A stretch of 64,000 bases of DNA, from NCBI GenBank assembly GCA_038049695.1, contig CP142451.1, positions 67,337,501-67,401,500 of the forward strand, in the 5' to 3' direction. Of the stretch, positions 22,391 through 34,064 are shown in pieces (the stretch's first letter is position 1; each line of letters begins with the position of its first letter). The DNA is from Cinnamomum chago. Taxonomy: Eukaryota; Streptophyta; Magnoliopsida; Laurales; Lauraceae. The notes below the pieces were generated by a model that made no database searches, was not told the origin of the DNA, and saw nothing but the letters and a program-made list of their open reading frames with translations. The position numbers were made by a program, and so were the translations under genes.

Positions 22391-23285
22391 CAAGGAAGCG
22401 ACATTTCGTCGATACTTGAAAATTTTCAAAAATCGTGGAGACGCAACAATTCAGTTGATATCCACAACCCAAATTAAAAAAAAAATGGAGGTCCAAAACA
22501 CCTCAAAATTTCAAAAATCTCGGGGAAACGACATTTCAGTCAGTACCCACAAAACTAAATTTTTGAAAAACAAGGAAGCGACATTCCATCGATACTCACA
22601 AACCGGATGAGCAAGGATGCGGCATTCCATCGATACTTGCAAAACCATCCAGCAGAGAAGCTTTGCTTAGTCGATACTTGCACCCAAATTCGTGAGGAGA
22701 CGACATTCCATCGATACTCACAACTGAATGAGCAAGGATGCGACATTCCATCGATACTTGCAAGACCATTCAGCAGGGAGGCGACTTTTAGTTGATACTT
22801 GCATTTTTGAAAACCAAGACCCGGCTCTCATGCGAAAAAACCTGGCTCCCATGCCAAAACCCGTCTTTCAAGCCAAAAATCGGCTCTCATGCCAAAAAAA
22901 CCAGGCTCTCATGCCAAAACATGGCTTTCATGCCAAAAATCGGCTTTCATGCCACACAAAACCTGGCTTTCACGCCAACAAACCAAAACTTGACTTAAAA
23001 AAACGTAGCTTTCACGTCAAAAATCAGCTTTCATGCCACAAAAGCCTAGCTTTCATGCAAAAAAATCGGCTTTCATGTGACAAAAACCTGGCTTCCACGC
23101 CAAAAATCGGCTTTCATGCCACAAAACCTGGCTTTCAAGTCAAAAACAAAATCTTAGCTCTCATGCCACCAAACAACAAATCTTGGCTTTCACGCCAAAA
23201 ACAAGATTTTGGCTCTCATGCCATAAATCCAAATTTGGCTTTCATGCCACAAACAAAACCTGGCTCCCCTGCCAAAACAACCATT
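22391..23285 (+). repeat. Tandem repeats in the 3' region of the Tat element
   Basis: Two arrays follow each other. About 22391-22800: diverged units around GCGACATTCCATCGATACT with TTGCAA nearby, spaced 50-70 bases. About 22805-23285: a ~20-base unit around TGGCTTTCATGCCA alternating with CGGCTTTCATGCC; each unit has a short GGC/GCC stem. An open frame through the second array is a by-product of the repeat. Hypervariable tandem repeats downstream of pol are known in Ogre/Tat elements. Confidence 0.8.
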
Positions 23286-23599
23286 TGACATAAGATTTTC
23301 GCAAAATGACAAACTTTTGATCAAATTTTCAAACAAACATTCCCATTTAAACTATTTCTTAAATTTATTTTATCACAAAAGAATTTGAGTGAAAGGAGGG
23401 AAAACCAAAAAAAAAAGTGCTAAAAAAAATGTTCACAAGCACTACAAAAAAAAAAGGAAAAACAAAAAGAGTACCTAAAAAAATGTGTTTATTTACATGG
23501 GTACCAAAACAAATAGAGAGAAAAGAGAGTTTGTCACAAGAGAAGTCAGGAGCTCAGTCTAACATGGCCCCCAAAGATTCAACTCCTCAAGAAAACTCC
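23286..23599. other. A-rich spacer
   Basis: A-rich sequence with several homopolymer runs between the tandem array and the minus-strand gene remnant. Nothing coding is supported. Confidence 0.4.
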
Positions 23600-26169
23600 T
23601 GGCATTAGCAATCAAAGCTTCAAAGGCACACTCCTTCAAAAATTTGCCATAAAATGCAGCAGAATGATCTAACCCGTCTTCAACATCGGGAAGCTTTGCC
23701 TAAGCAGTTCGCCATCGCACGTGTTCTTGAGTCCTTTCTTGGAGAACATGATTGGTGTCTGCAACCTGGCGAACCAAGATCCGCTCCCTGGTTCGAGCCT
23801 CTGCTAAAGCATCCCACTTGGCTGCAACTTGCACCTTAGACATCCCCTGGCTTCAATGACCTCCCTATCGAAGCGTTCAATGTCATGCCTTAGTTTAATG
23901 ATGGCCAACTCGGTGATGTTCCTTTCCCTAACAAACTATTTCCTACTCTGCTTGGTCTCATCCTTCACAGACTTGGATTTGTTAGCAGGGTCCAAAAACA
24001 TCTCTTTGATGAAGTCATCATCAGGAAAGTCCTTGGTCTCGGACCACTTGTAGCCTAGAGCAATGATCCTGTCAACGATCGCCCTGGCACCTGTGACATC
24101 CAGACCGACCTCTTCGCTATCATCGAGAATCTCTTGCACATGCTTGATCATGAGAAATCCAGCATGCAAGTGACCAAAAAGGAGACTCTCAATCCAGGAG
24201 CTCAAAATGCGTGCCAGCACCTTTTTCGCAAACCAAAGGGATGGCCCAGATGAAGATTCTCCCCGCTCCATTGGTCGGCTACCCATGCCATCCCCCGTTG
24301 GAAAAGTAATCAGAAAACTCTTTCCAATCGAAGTTACTGGGGGAGGAATCTCAGCACGAGGTCTCGCCTCTGCCGTGTCAGAATTGGTTGAAGAAGCCGC
24401 TACCTCTGGAAGAACCTCTGGCACTCCTTGTTCCAGTTCTGAAGAAGGCGATGGGACCTCTCCTGTCACTTCAAAACCTACTAATGAAACACAAAAAGGT
24501 ATGAATATGAACCTGTTGAGAAAGTCATTTTCACCAGGGTTATTATTACAAAGTACCTTCTTTGACTCTGCCTCCATGAACTCATCCGAAGCATCACCAA
24601 AAGTCGCATCCATGGATTGTTCAAAGTCGTCAAAATCCTATGGCAAGTCAGTTGACAAGAAAGCAAGCAACATGTTAGCAAATGACGGCACAGTCACAAA
24701 AAAGAAACACAAAGAAGTCATACCAGGTGGAGATTCTGAAATCACTCCAGAGTCCCTCGGTTCTTTTTCAGATGCCACAATCAGATCCGTCACTGCCTCA
24801 TTGGCTAGAACCTCAGGCATCACCAAAACCTCATCCTCTGCTGAAAAAGGGGGAGAAGGCAAATCAAAACGAAAATCTCAATGAAAGAAACGGAAAGAGA
24901 AAGAGGAAGAATCATACCTTCACCAATGGTCTCTTCTTCTTTACTCCTCTTTTCCGGAGGCTCGTCAGAATCCCCTGACACCCTCATCATTGATGATAAG
25001 AGGACTACGAAACCAGAAGAGTCTTCGTGCCATCCCATACTCCAGCGCTGCCTTCTCCTCCTCTTGCCTTTGTGGGTTGGTTTGCTCGAAGAACCTGCGC
25101 CACTGTCAAAGTCAGGTCTATCACTTGACCCCTCACTGGATGGTCTGTTCTTGCCAGTAGACTCCACGAAAGCTCGTCTCTGCTCCACTTGCATCCAAGC
25201 ATCAAGCTCAGCTTCCTCCTCCTCCAACTGTTCTAAGGCCTCAACAGGTACTACCCGGACAGCTTCAGAACCAATGATGCCCTGCTTACCGAGAAAGCCT
25301 ATCTTATGCTTTTCTCTAGAAAGGAAGGACAAAGCTTCCTCTGACTAGATGCCATCTGATTTCCTAAGGCCCTTCCCAGAAGATTGCTTAACATCAAGCT
25401 ACCTCTTGGAAAGCTCCTGATATGTAGAAAAGCACTCCACGAAGCACTTCATGAAGCCGGCAATCTGGAAAGCAGACAGCTCAGGATAAGAAATCATCGC
25501 AGTAGTGTCTTCCTCACTATATAAAGCCCATGCATTTCTGCCATCCTGTAAACCTCCAAAATGCTTCACCTTGCTTGAAGGCGCTCCAACAACGCCTTGA
25601 GAGAAGCCCAATTGTAGCGCAAATCAGGATGGGACATACGACTGAATGTCGACGAAAAGATGTTTACGGTACACCATTGTGCCGACACGTATGTTAAACA
25701 ACCACCCTTCTCTGCATTGGTCAAGGAGTAATGCTTCCTGACCCTGCCTTGGTGGAATTACGGGGGGGCGGGGGGGGGGCACCAAAATCAAAAGCCTTCT
25801 TCTGCAACTCCGGAGAAAGCTTCACTAAAGATTTCCCTATCTCGACGTCCCTGTATCGTCGGATCCTCATCAGGGCAAATAAAAGAGATTCGAAGACGGC
25901 TTTACTCCTAGCCAACTGAATCATCAAAGGGTCATTATCCTGCGCATCACCCAGCTAATGGAAGCCATGACAGTGGTATACATACCACGAATAAAAGATA
26001 TGGGATGAAAAGATATGGGAGCCCAAGCCGAATCAAGAAAGTAGCAGCTTGCAGTTCGGTGAACAAATAGGAGTAAAGAGCTAGCACCAAAACAAGCCGC
26101 TCTCCGAACGCCATCTGACAAGCCAGATAAATACAATGCAACCTGATGTGCGTTCTATCTCCACCAGTA
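23600..26169 (-). pseudogene. Plant mobile domain-like gene, distal part (antisense to Tat pol)
   Basis: Minus-strand coding-like segments: 25947-26169 carries GGDRTHIRLHCIYLA and CQMAFGERLVLVLALYSYLF, resembling the LAYWLS...RLAKGERLALAPLYLGSLY core of PMD/putative plant transposon proteins. 25399-25611, 24820-25332 and 23936-24613 carry acidic, Ser-rich and helical parts including VEALEQLEEEEAELDAWM. 23650-23930 looks like a coiled-coil tail. The gene is broken in several places and split by SIRE-B at 26169. Its position behind Tat integrase, in antisense, matches the antisense ORFs known from Tat-lineage Ty3 elements; an independent PMD gene is the alternative. Confidence 0.6.
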
Positions 26170-26464
26170 AAGACTGAAAGTCCGCTATGGATCCTAACCC
26201 TAGAGGGGGGGTGAATAGGGTGAGCTACAATTATGACCAATTTCGACCAATTTTAATTTCTTAACTTAAACTAGTCACAAGTGATGATTAACAATCAAAA
26301 TGCGGAAGCTAAACAAACTCAATCACCACATAGCATGCACCACAACACCAATGTTTATAGTGGTTCGGCCTCAATGCCTACATCCACTACCGGCTTGTGA
26401 ATCCAATCACCCCACCGGATTTCCACTATTTATGCTTTTAACTAGGCTAAGCAATAACCCTTAC

Positions 26465-26605
26465 AAAATGCTTTTCAAAGGCTAAGCAATAACCTTACAA
26501 GATGCTTTTCAAAGGCTAAGCAATAACCTTACAAGATGCTTTTCAAAGGCTAAGCAATAACCTTACAAGATGCTTTTCAAAGGCTAAGCAATAACCTTTA
26601 CAAAG
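26465..26605. repeat. 34-bp tandem repeat in SIRE-B LTR
   Basis: About four near-identical copies of a 34-base unit that includes CTTTTCAAAGGCTAAGCAAT. The same array is at 32446-32586. SIRE-A LTRs have diverged copies, so the array was probably re-homogenised in SIRE-B. Confidence 0.9.
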
Positions 26606-27403
26606 TTGATTTCTCAAAGAAGGTGTCTTTCCAAAAGATCACTCTAAGAGATTACAATTTAAGCTCATATGAAATTGCCTCTTGAATAGGCTAATATGAA
26701 AGTTTAATACAAATTCACACAAACACTCTAAGAATGCAAAGATGTATGCTAATGAGGTGTGTGTGTGTGATGACTTCAATCAAGATTAAAAAGGAAGCTT
26801 AATCAAATGTATGCCCAAGGCATTTCAAAGTTTAAGACTCATAAAAGACTTGATTGAAGTTTAATGCAAATCACATGTATGTTTAATAACTTGTTAATGA
26901 TATGAAAATCAAAGAATCACAAGTTGTATGAAAATGACTAACTTAGAACATGTGATGCATGTGCAATGTTGTTTTCAAAAACAAATAGATTTGACTAAAG
27001 TTCAAATGAAAGAAAACAACATATTAGGTTTCAACCAAAACAAAGAATCATGCATTAAAGGAAATCAAAGACTTTAGCTAAGCATGATTGAGTAAGGTTT
27101 AAAAAACAACTTGGATTGAAACCAAGGTGAAGAATCCAATCTTAATTAAATCAAAGATTAGGAGAAGAAAGGATTCAACACATCATAGTTATTATGCTAA
27201 ATATCATATACCAATAATTTAAACAAAGCACATAACTATGATTAATAAAGGTAGAGCTTACTTGGAGGTTTAACTCATTAATCCCAAGCTTTAGCTCTCC
27301 TAAAGACCTCCTAGCCTTTCCAACTTCATCCCCTTTGTTTGGCTCCAAAATGCTCTCAAAGGCTCATTTTTTTCAACATTTGAGAAGTTGGAAATAGAAT
27401 GGA

Positions 27404-27410
27404 CTTTATA
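27404..27410 (-). promoter_or_regulatory. TATA box of SIRE-B LTR
   Basis: TATAAAG on the minus strand, ~30 bases downstream in sense of the palindrome island; repeated at 33385-33391. Confidence 0.6.
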
Positions 27411-27437
27411 GGCAAAAAACAGTCCAACGGCTAGTTG

Positions 27438-27586
27438 TCTCGGTCGACCTAGAGGGGTCTCGGTCGACCGAGAAGGCACAACGGTCATAAATCTGACCGT
27501 TGGAGGCTTACAGTTCAAAAACTGCACAGGGCCCTGCAGTGTCCTCGGTCGACCGAGACCCAGGTCTCGGTCGACCGGCGACACTG
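27438..27586. repeat. Palindrome island of SIRE-B LTR
   Basis: GGTCGACC-centred palindromes, the longest TCTCGGTCGACCGAGA at 27458-27473, with an AACGGTCA/TGACCGTT inverted repeat between the pairs, as in SIRE-A. Duplicate near 33419-33567. Confidence 0.9.
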
Positions 27587-28078
27587 CCGGGACACCCCCA
27601 AAAATTCCAACTTTTGCATTTTGAAGATTTTCTTTGTGGAATTTTGTGGGTCACTAAACCAAGCTTAAAAACATGTTTTAAAACATTTAATAACATGAAA
27701 CACACAAAGCCTAAAATGATTCAAAGGTTTAAAACCAAAGGCAAGCTTGATTAGTAAAAACTCTTTTCAAATCAAATTGCATACAAAACTGATTCTAAAG
27801 GTGCTGAATGTATGCAAAGCTCAAACCTAAATTCACAAGAAGATTTTCCAAATCTAATGCACAAGGAATTTGGTTTTCAAAAGAGTTTTGGGTTCTAAAA
27901 CCAATGCATCCAAGTTTAGAACCAAACCATGCATAAAACACAAACTTTTCCAAATCTAAAAACCAATGCATGTATAAAGCTAGATTTCAAGATATTTTAA
28001 ATCAATGCATGTGTGTGAATTCAAATGATGCCAATATGCAAATGCATCCACCAAATTGCAAAAACAAAATACCTAACA

Positions 28079-28690
28079 ATCTCCCCCTTTGCAATTTGAT
28101 GGCAACTTACTCATCATTGAAATTACACACTCTGTCTTCAGCTCCCCCTCAGCTGGACAAGTCTTGAAATCTTCTTCTTGGATGCTCCTTCTCTTAGCTT
28201 GGGCTCTTGGGCTCTTTTCTTCAATCTTCTTGATGCTTGGAGCTTGATCATTCTTCAAGCTTTCTTTCCATCTTCCTCTCTTTAGCCAAGCATCTTCTTT
28301 AGCTCCAAGCTTTCTTTCTTCTATTTGCTCTCCCCCTTTGACCATGCTTCTTTCTTCTCTTGAGAACTTGAAAGCTTTCTCCCCCTTTGATGGATAGGAG
28401 ATCTTCGAGTACTTGAACTCTCGAACTCTCTCCCCCTTTGATGAGTAGGAGATCTTTGAGTACTTAAACTCTCTCCCCCTTTGACATTAAATTGCAAAGG
28501 AACCTACACACATGAAATAAGGAAAATACCTTTAGTAGCACCTGTTAACAAATGAAATCGAAAAAGAAATACATAACAGGCTATCATGTGAGGTAAAAGT
28601 CTCTAAGGGCTCAAAGGCAATCCAAGGGTCAATTTGATCAAAACTAATACTTCCTATGAAGGTTTACACTCCCCCTCAATCCATTCTCTT
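28079..28690 (-). promoter_or_regulatory. Multiple polypurine tracts, SIRE-B
   Basis: CTCCCCCTTTG-type words near 28081, 28329, 28379, 28431 and 28475, with CTCCCCCTCA variants near 28144 and 28670. The tract touching the LTR is the expected plus-strand primer. The spacing pattern resembles SIRE-A with extra copies. Confidence 0.8.
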
Positions 28691-30478
28691 CTTTTGTCAA
28701 ACTATTGACAAGGTATAACTATTTGGTTCAAGAAGTAGATGGTTTAACCAAGTGAGGGTCAACTTCAAGGAAATGATTAGATTCATTTAACTATAAAGCT
28801 CATATGATCAAATTACCAAAAGAAGGCAAGGTCTAATGGGAAAAGCAATCATGGATATCAATTGAAATAAACATATCAATTGAGATTTAAGGATGTGACT
28901 ATTAGCACAATCACTCTAAAATGGATTCAAGAATTTTACTTATTAGGAAAAATCCAAATTAGAGCTATCCATGATATGGGGTTTACTCAAACATAGCATC
29001 AATCAATATTACTTATGAAAATCATATGCTATGTAAGATTTGAACTCATTTCATTCAATCAATAAATATGACTATTAAAGTGCATGAATGAGTGAAATGA
29101 AATTCAATCATGAAGCCAACCTCAACTAATAACCAACCAATATTATGAACACATAAACATGGTGGTCATGAGATATAACTATAAGAACAAAAGAGGAGGC
29201 AATCATGAGCAATATGATGCTAATGGTGTGTGACATGGAACAAATATATTACTAATCAAGTTTAGTCCAATGCACACAAGGTCTATCACATACACAAGAT
29301 AAGATATCAATTGGATATGAAATCAATGGAAAGTTATACCAAATGAAACCAATTGAATATGATAACATGAGTAAAAGCAAGGATGTGATAAACTTCCATC
29401 AAGCAACACTAATGCATATTCATCACTTTTAAGGATATAACTATTGAGCATAGTGATGAACAAGGCAAATTGCAATGCAAAAGGATAAAGCTTTGTAATG
29501 CATGCAATTTCCAAAGTGTCTAGATCATATGAATTCAACACTAAGAAATCCATCAAACAAGAGATATAACTATGAAATACAAGAAATGGATTTCAAATAG
29601 GTACATATGATCAAGAACACTACTATGAAGTTGAAACGTGTATAAGGATGACTCCAAGAGAATCTACATGAATCAACATCATAACCATCCATAAAGATAT
29701 GACTAGAGAGCATAGAGGATGGATTTAGGTTCTAGTATGGTTTCTACAAATGTTACAAGTTCACAACCATACATGGAACCAATTGTCATTTGCAAATAAA
29801 AAGAATGTAAATAAACAAGCAAGGATGCAAACAACATACATTTCCATTTCTAAGATAATGAAACCAAAAGAAAAGGAAATGAGAATCATGGAACATGCTT
29901 TGATGAATCTAACTAATGAAGTTATAGAGCATTTCCAATCATCCACTCTTCAAATCATTTCAATAAACAAAATTCAACAATGAGCATAAAAGGAATGATT
30001 TTGAAGATCAATTTTCAACATGTATATTAAAAGATATAACTTAATTGAAACACATACAAGTTGAATAATTCAAAACAATGAATTTCCATATAAGGGTATA
30101 ACTTATAAATCCATGGAGAAACTTGAATTGAATCAAATCATTTGATTTACAAAAAGGATCTAACTAAGACATACATCAAATGATTCAACAATTGATCATG
30201 AAGAGTCTAGCTATGAAAGCTTTTGAAAACACAATCAATTGATCATGTAAAGAAATGCAATGCAAGGCATATGAGTGCAAAAAGCAAATCAAACATGATG
30301 AATTTATAATCAAGAGATTTTGAAAACCATGACATGTAACTTAGAAAGGTGCATGAAAACAAAATCAAATGATCATAAAGAAGCAATGCATTTTAAGAAA
30401 TCTAACTAAAAGAAACAAAATGCAAATGCAATCATGACCAACAAAGTGATTTAACTAATAAAGAGTAGGTTGGTCAAT
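28690..30478 (-). repeat. Hairpin array, SIRE-B
   Basis: Diverged version of the SIRE-A array. Arm pairs include 29523-29531/29604-29612, nested 29545-29553/29586-29594, 29839-29845/29875-29881, 29948-29959/29994-30006 and 30435-30442/30469-30476. Loops again carry GATATAACTAT-like words. Several arms differ from SIRE-A by changes on both sides that preserve pairing. Confidence 0.78.
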
Positions 30479-30491
30479 GAGGTTCAAGACC

Positions 30492-32054
30492 CTAAGGTTT
30501 GTCTAGGTAAATGACTTTGGGAATCCACCTAAGGTCTTGAGAGGGTTGAACTTTGAGGTCTATTTTGGAATTCTCACCAACTAAAGGAGATTTAACTTGA
30601 TAAATTTTCAATTTGAACTTATCACCATGATATTTAGATTTTACTAAATTTGGCTTAGAATGGTGATTAGTCTTTTGATGTTGGTGAGTTTTCTTCTTAG
30701 GGGATAGATTCATTTTTCTTTTCTTCTTACTTTCTCCCTTTACTTGACTTTTGAATTTTAGATTTAACTTAGCAACTTTCTTCAAAAGTTCTTTCATGGG
30801 TTCATATAAGGGAGGTAGGTTGAGAAGCTTTTTGTTTTTAGATTCTTTCAAGCTTGGTTTAACTTGTTTAAGCTTTTTAGAATCTATCTTGGGAGACTCC
30901 TTTTTAAGAGATTTAACTTGTTTAGACATTTTGGAGTCTTTCTTGATTTTTAGTGTCTTACCCTTCATAGGTTTTGATTCTCCATTTTTTAGTTCAAAGA
31001 TGGGTTTAGACACATGGCTTCTCTTTCTTAGTTTGCACTCAAATGTAAAATGTCCTTCAATGCCACAATAATTACATTTAGACTTGGGCAAAGAAGTGTG
31101 AGTGCTAGAGAATGAGGACTCACCTTTCACAAAAGTGTTGGTGAATTTAGGGTTATAAGACATATTCCTATTAAATCCAATACCCGTCCTATCTCCATGA
31201 TGTTTACCCAATTTAAATAATTTTTCAAGTCTATCTTCACTTTGGGTAAACTTGCACTCATACTTTTGTTTATAGGTTTCAAGTTGAGTGACTTTGGTTA
31301 TAAGGATTGAATTTTCATTTTTGACTTTTGAAAGTTCATTTTCAAGTTCCTTATATTTGATTAGCTCTTCATTGGCAAGTTGTAATTTATGTTTAAGGTC
31401 ATTAACAACATTAGTTCCAAGCTCTTGAGTTTTTAACTTACTTTTGATCAACTTGGCTTCTAAGTTGTTAAAGTCTTTATCTTGTCTTTTAATTGTATCT
31501 CTTAGGTTTAAATTTTCATTTTTAAGTTCATCACAATTTATCTTAATCTCATTTAATTCATCTTGAGCATTAGATAAATTTTCCTTAGAGATAGTCAATT
31601 TAGATTCAAGATTGTTAAAGTCTTTATCTTGCCTTTGTAATTGATCTCTTTGTTTTAGATTTTCCTTATTGACATTATCATAATCCATCTTTAATTCTTT
31701 TAGTTCATCTTGAATGTTAGATAGATTATTTAAAGAGATCATGAACTTAAAGTCTAGACATTTTATTACTTCTTCTTTCTCTCTAAGTTCATCTTTTGAA
31801 GAGGCTAGATCTTTGGTTAGATTCATAGATTCTTCTCTTAAGCTTTTGTTTCTTTTATCAAGCTTTGTAGATAATGTATATAATTCATTGTAGGCTTGTT
31901 GAAGATCATCTTCATCATACTCATTTTCTTCCTCTTTTGAGTCAAATTGATATTCATTTAATTGATGGTTTGAATCTCTAATAGAAGGAAGAGTGAGAGG
32001 TCTAGAAGAATCTACAAAGTCTATCCTAGTGGAGTCCATTCTAAAGATTTTCAA
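30492..32054 (-). CDS. Gag-like coiled-coil zinc-knuckle protein of SIRE-B
   Basis: 520 residues, uninterrupted. The N-terminal ~40 residues are followed by a charged coiled coil (about 45-285) with an internal ~49-residue repeat; RQDKDFNNLE occurs at about 141 and 190. A CCHC knuckle, CNYCGIEGHFTFEC, spans 327-340. The tail is very Lys/Ser-rich. The end, DLRWIPKVIYLDKP, resembles the gag end before protease in copia elements. The usual UBN2 capsid segment is not evident, so it may be the C-terminal part of an ancestral gag. Likely role: RNA binding or assembly with partner particles; this is inference. A Met at residue 6 is an alternative start. Confidence 0.75.
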   Translation of the reverse strand: MKIFRMDSTRIDFVDSSRPLTLPSIRDSNHQLNEYQFDSKEEENEYDEDDLQQAYNELYTLSTKLDKRNKSLREESMNLTKDLASSKDELREKEEVIKCLDFKFMISLNNLSNIQDELKELKMDYDNVNKENLKQRDQLQRQDKDFNNLESKLTISKENLSNAQDELNEIKINCDELKNENLNLRDTIKRQDKDFNNLEAKLIKSKLKTQELGTNVVNDLKHKLQLANEELIKYKELENELSKVKNENSILITKVTQLETYKQKYECKFTQSEDRLEKLFKLGKHHGDRTGIGFNRNMSYNPKFTNTFVKGESSFSSTHTSLPKSKCNYCGIEGHFTFECKLRKRSHVSKPIFELKNGESKPMKGKTLKIKKDSKMSKQVKSLKKESPKIDSKKLKQVKPSLKESKNKKLLNLPPLYEPMKELLKKVAKLNLKFKSQVKGESKKKRKMNLSPKKKTHQHQKTNHHSKPNLVKSKYHGDKFKLKIYQVKSPLVGENSKIDLKVQPSQDLRWIPKVIYLDKP

Positions 32055-32141
32055 ATAAGCACAACTCTAGGGTTTTAACTCTAGGTTTTTACACCTAATC
32101 AAGAGTTCCAACTACTTGATCCTAAGGGATTAGAGCACTTG

Positions 32142-32153
32142 GCTCTGATACCA
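32142..32153 (-). promoter_or_regulatory. Primer binding site of SIRE-B
   Basis: Minus strand TGGTATCAGAGC, two bases from the 5' LTR at 32156; initiator-Met tRNA type. Confidence 0.88.
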
Positions 32154-32155
32154 AT

Positions 32156-34059
32156 TGAAAGTCCGCTATGGATCCTAACCCTAGAGGGGGGGTGAATAGG
32201 GTGAGCTACAATTATGACCAATTTCGACCAATTTTAATTTCTTAACTTAAACTAGTCACAAGTGATGATTAACAATCAAAATGCGGAAGCTAAACAAACT
32301 CAATCACCACATAGCATGCACCACAACACCAATGTTTATAGTGGTTCGGCCTCAATGCCTACATCCACTACCGGCTTGTGAATCCAATCACCCCACCGGA
32401 TTTCCACTATTTATGCTTTTAACTAGGCTAAGCAATAACCCTTACAAAATGCTTTTCAAAGGCTAAGCAATAACCTTACAAGATGCTTTTCAAAGGCTAA
32501 GCAATAACCTTACAAGATGCTTTTCAAAGGCTAAGCAATAACCTTACAAGATGCTTTTCAAAGGCTAAGCAATAACCTTTACAAAGTTGATTTCTCAAAG
32601 AAGGTGTCTTTCCAAAAGATCACTCTAAGAGATTACAATTTAAGCTCATATGAAATTGCCTCTTGAATAGGCTAATATGAAAGTTTAATACAAATTCACA
32701 CAAACACTCTAAGAATGCAAAGATGTATGCTAATGAGGTGTGTGTGTGTGATGACTTCAATCAAGATTAAAAAGGAAGCTTAATCAAATGTATGCCCAAG
32801 GCATTTCAAAGTTTAAGACTCATAAAAGACTTGATTGAAGTTTAATGCAAATCACATGTATGTTTAATAACTTGTTAATGATATGAAAATCAAAGAATCA
32901 CAAGTTGTATGAAAATGACTAACTTAGAACATGTGATGCATGTGCAATGTTGTTTTCAAAAACAAATAGATTTGACTAAAGTTCAAATGAAAGAAAACAA
33001 CATATTAGGTTTCAACCAAAACAAAGAATCATGCATTAAAGGAAATCAAAGACTTTAGCTAAGCATGATTGAGTAAGGTTTAAAAAACAACTTGGATTGA
33101 AACCAAGGTGAAGAATCCAATCTTAATTAAATCAAAGATTAGGAGAAGAAAGGATTCAACACATCATAGTTATTATGCTAAATATCATATACCAATAATT
33201 TAAACAAAGCACATAACTATGATTAATAAAGGTAGAGCTTACTTGGAGGTTTAACTCATTAATCCCAAGCTTTAGCTCTCCTAAAGACCTCCTAGCCTTT
33301 CCAACTTCATCCCCTTTGTTTGGCTCCAAAATGCTCTCAAAGGCTCATTTTTTTCAACATTTGAGAAGTTGGAAATAGAATGGACTTTATAGGCAAAAAA
33401 CAGTCCAACGGCTAGTTGTCTCGGTCGACCTAGAGGGGTCTCGGTCGACCGAGAAGGCACAACGGTCATAAATCTGACCGTTGGAGGCTTACAGTTCAAA
33501 AACTGCACAGGGCCCTGCAGTGTCCTCGGTCGACCGAGACCCAGGTCTCGGTCGACCGGCGACACTGCCGGGACACCCCCAAAAATTCCAACTTTTGCAT
33601 TTTGAAGATTTTCTTTGTGGAATTTTGTGGGTCACTAAACCAAGCTTAAAAACATGTTTTAAAACATTTAATAACATGAAACACACAAAGCCTAAAATGA
33701 TTCAAAGGTTTAAAACCAAAGGCAAGCTTGATTAGTAAAAACTCTTTTCAAATCAAATTGCATACAAAACTGATTCTAAAGGTGCTGAATGTATGCAAAG
33801 CTCAAACCTAAATTCACAAGAAGATTTTCCAAATCTAATGCACAAGGAATTTGGTTTTCAAAAGAGTTTTGGGTTCTAAAACCAATGCATCCAAGTTTAG
33901 AACCAAACCATGCATAAAACACAAACTTTTCCAAATCTAAAAACCAATGCATGTATAAAGCTAGATTTCAAGATATTTTAAATCAATGCATGTGTGTGAA
34001 TTCAAATGATGCCAATATGCAAATGCATCCACCAAATTGCAAAAACAAAATACCTAACA
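32156..34059 (-). mobile_element. SIRE-B 5' LTR (1904 bp)
   Basis: No visible difference from 26175-28078. In element sense this is the promoter-bearing LTR, with a TATA box at 33385-33391 and a palindrome island just upstream in sense near 33419-33567. Confidence 0.93.
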
Positions 34060-34064
34060 AAGAC

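Larger units (their letters stand above)
26175..28078 (-). mobile_element. SIRE-B 3' LTR (1904 bp)
   Basis: Starts TGAAAGTCCGCTATGG and ends ATACCTAACA on the plus strand. It contains the TGCGGAAGC word near 26301, a 34-base tandem repeat, a TATA box and a GTCGAC palindrome island. Confidence 0.93.
26175..34059 (-). mobile_element. SIRE-B: Sirevirus-like non-autonomous element, structurally whole
   Basis: 7885 bases bounded by a five-base duplication aagac (26170-26174 and 34060-34064). The two 1904-base LTRs sit at a constant offset of 5981 and I see no difference between them, so insertion is very recent. Sense order on the minus strand: 5' LTR, primer site, gag-like ORF, hairpin array, multiple polypurine tracts, 3' LTR. 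No protease, integrase or reverse transcriptase is present, so it depends on an autonomous partner. LTR ends, polypurine tracts and array relate it to SIRE-A. The insertion splits the PMD-like gene. Confidence 0.93.

Noticed and set aside
22728-23288. 186-residue open frame on the plus strand
   Set aside because: It runs through a ~20-base tandem array; the protein is a repeat by-product with no domain.
24207-24884. 225-residue open frame on the plus strand
   Set aside because: It lies antisense to coding-like minus-strand segments of the PMD-like gene and shows no recognisable domain.
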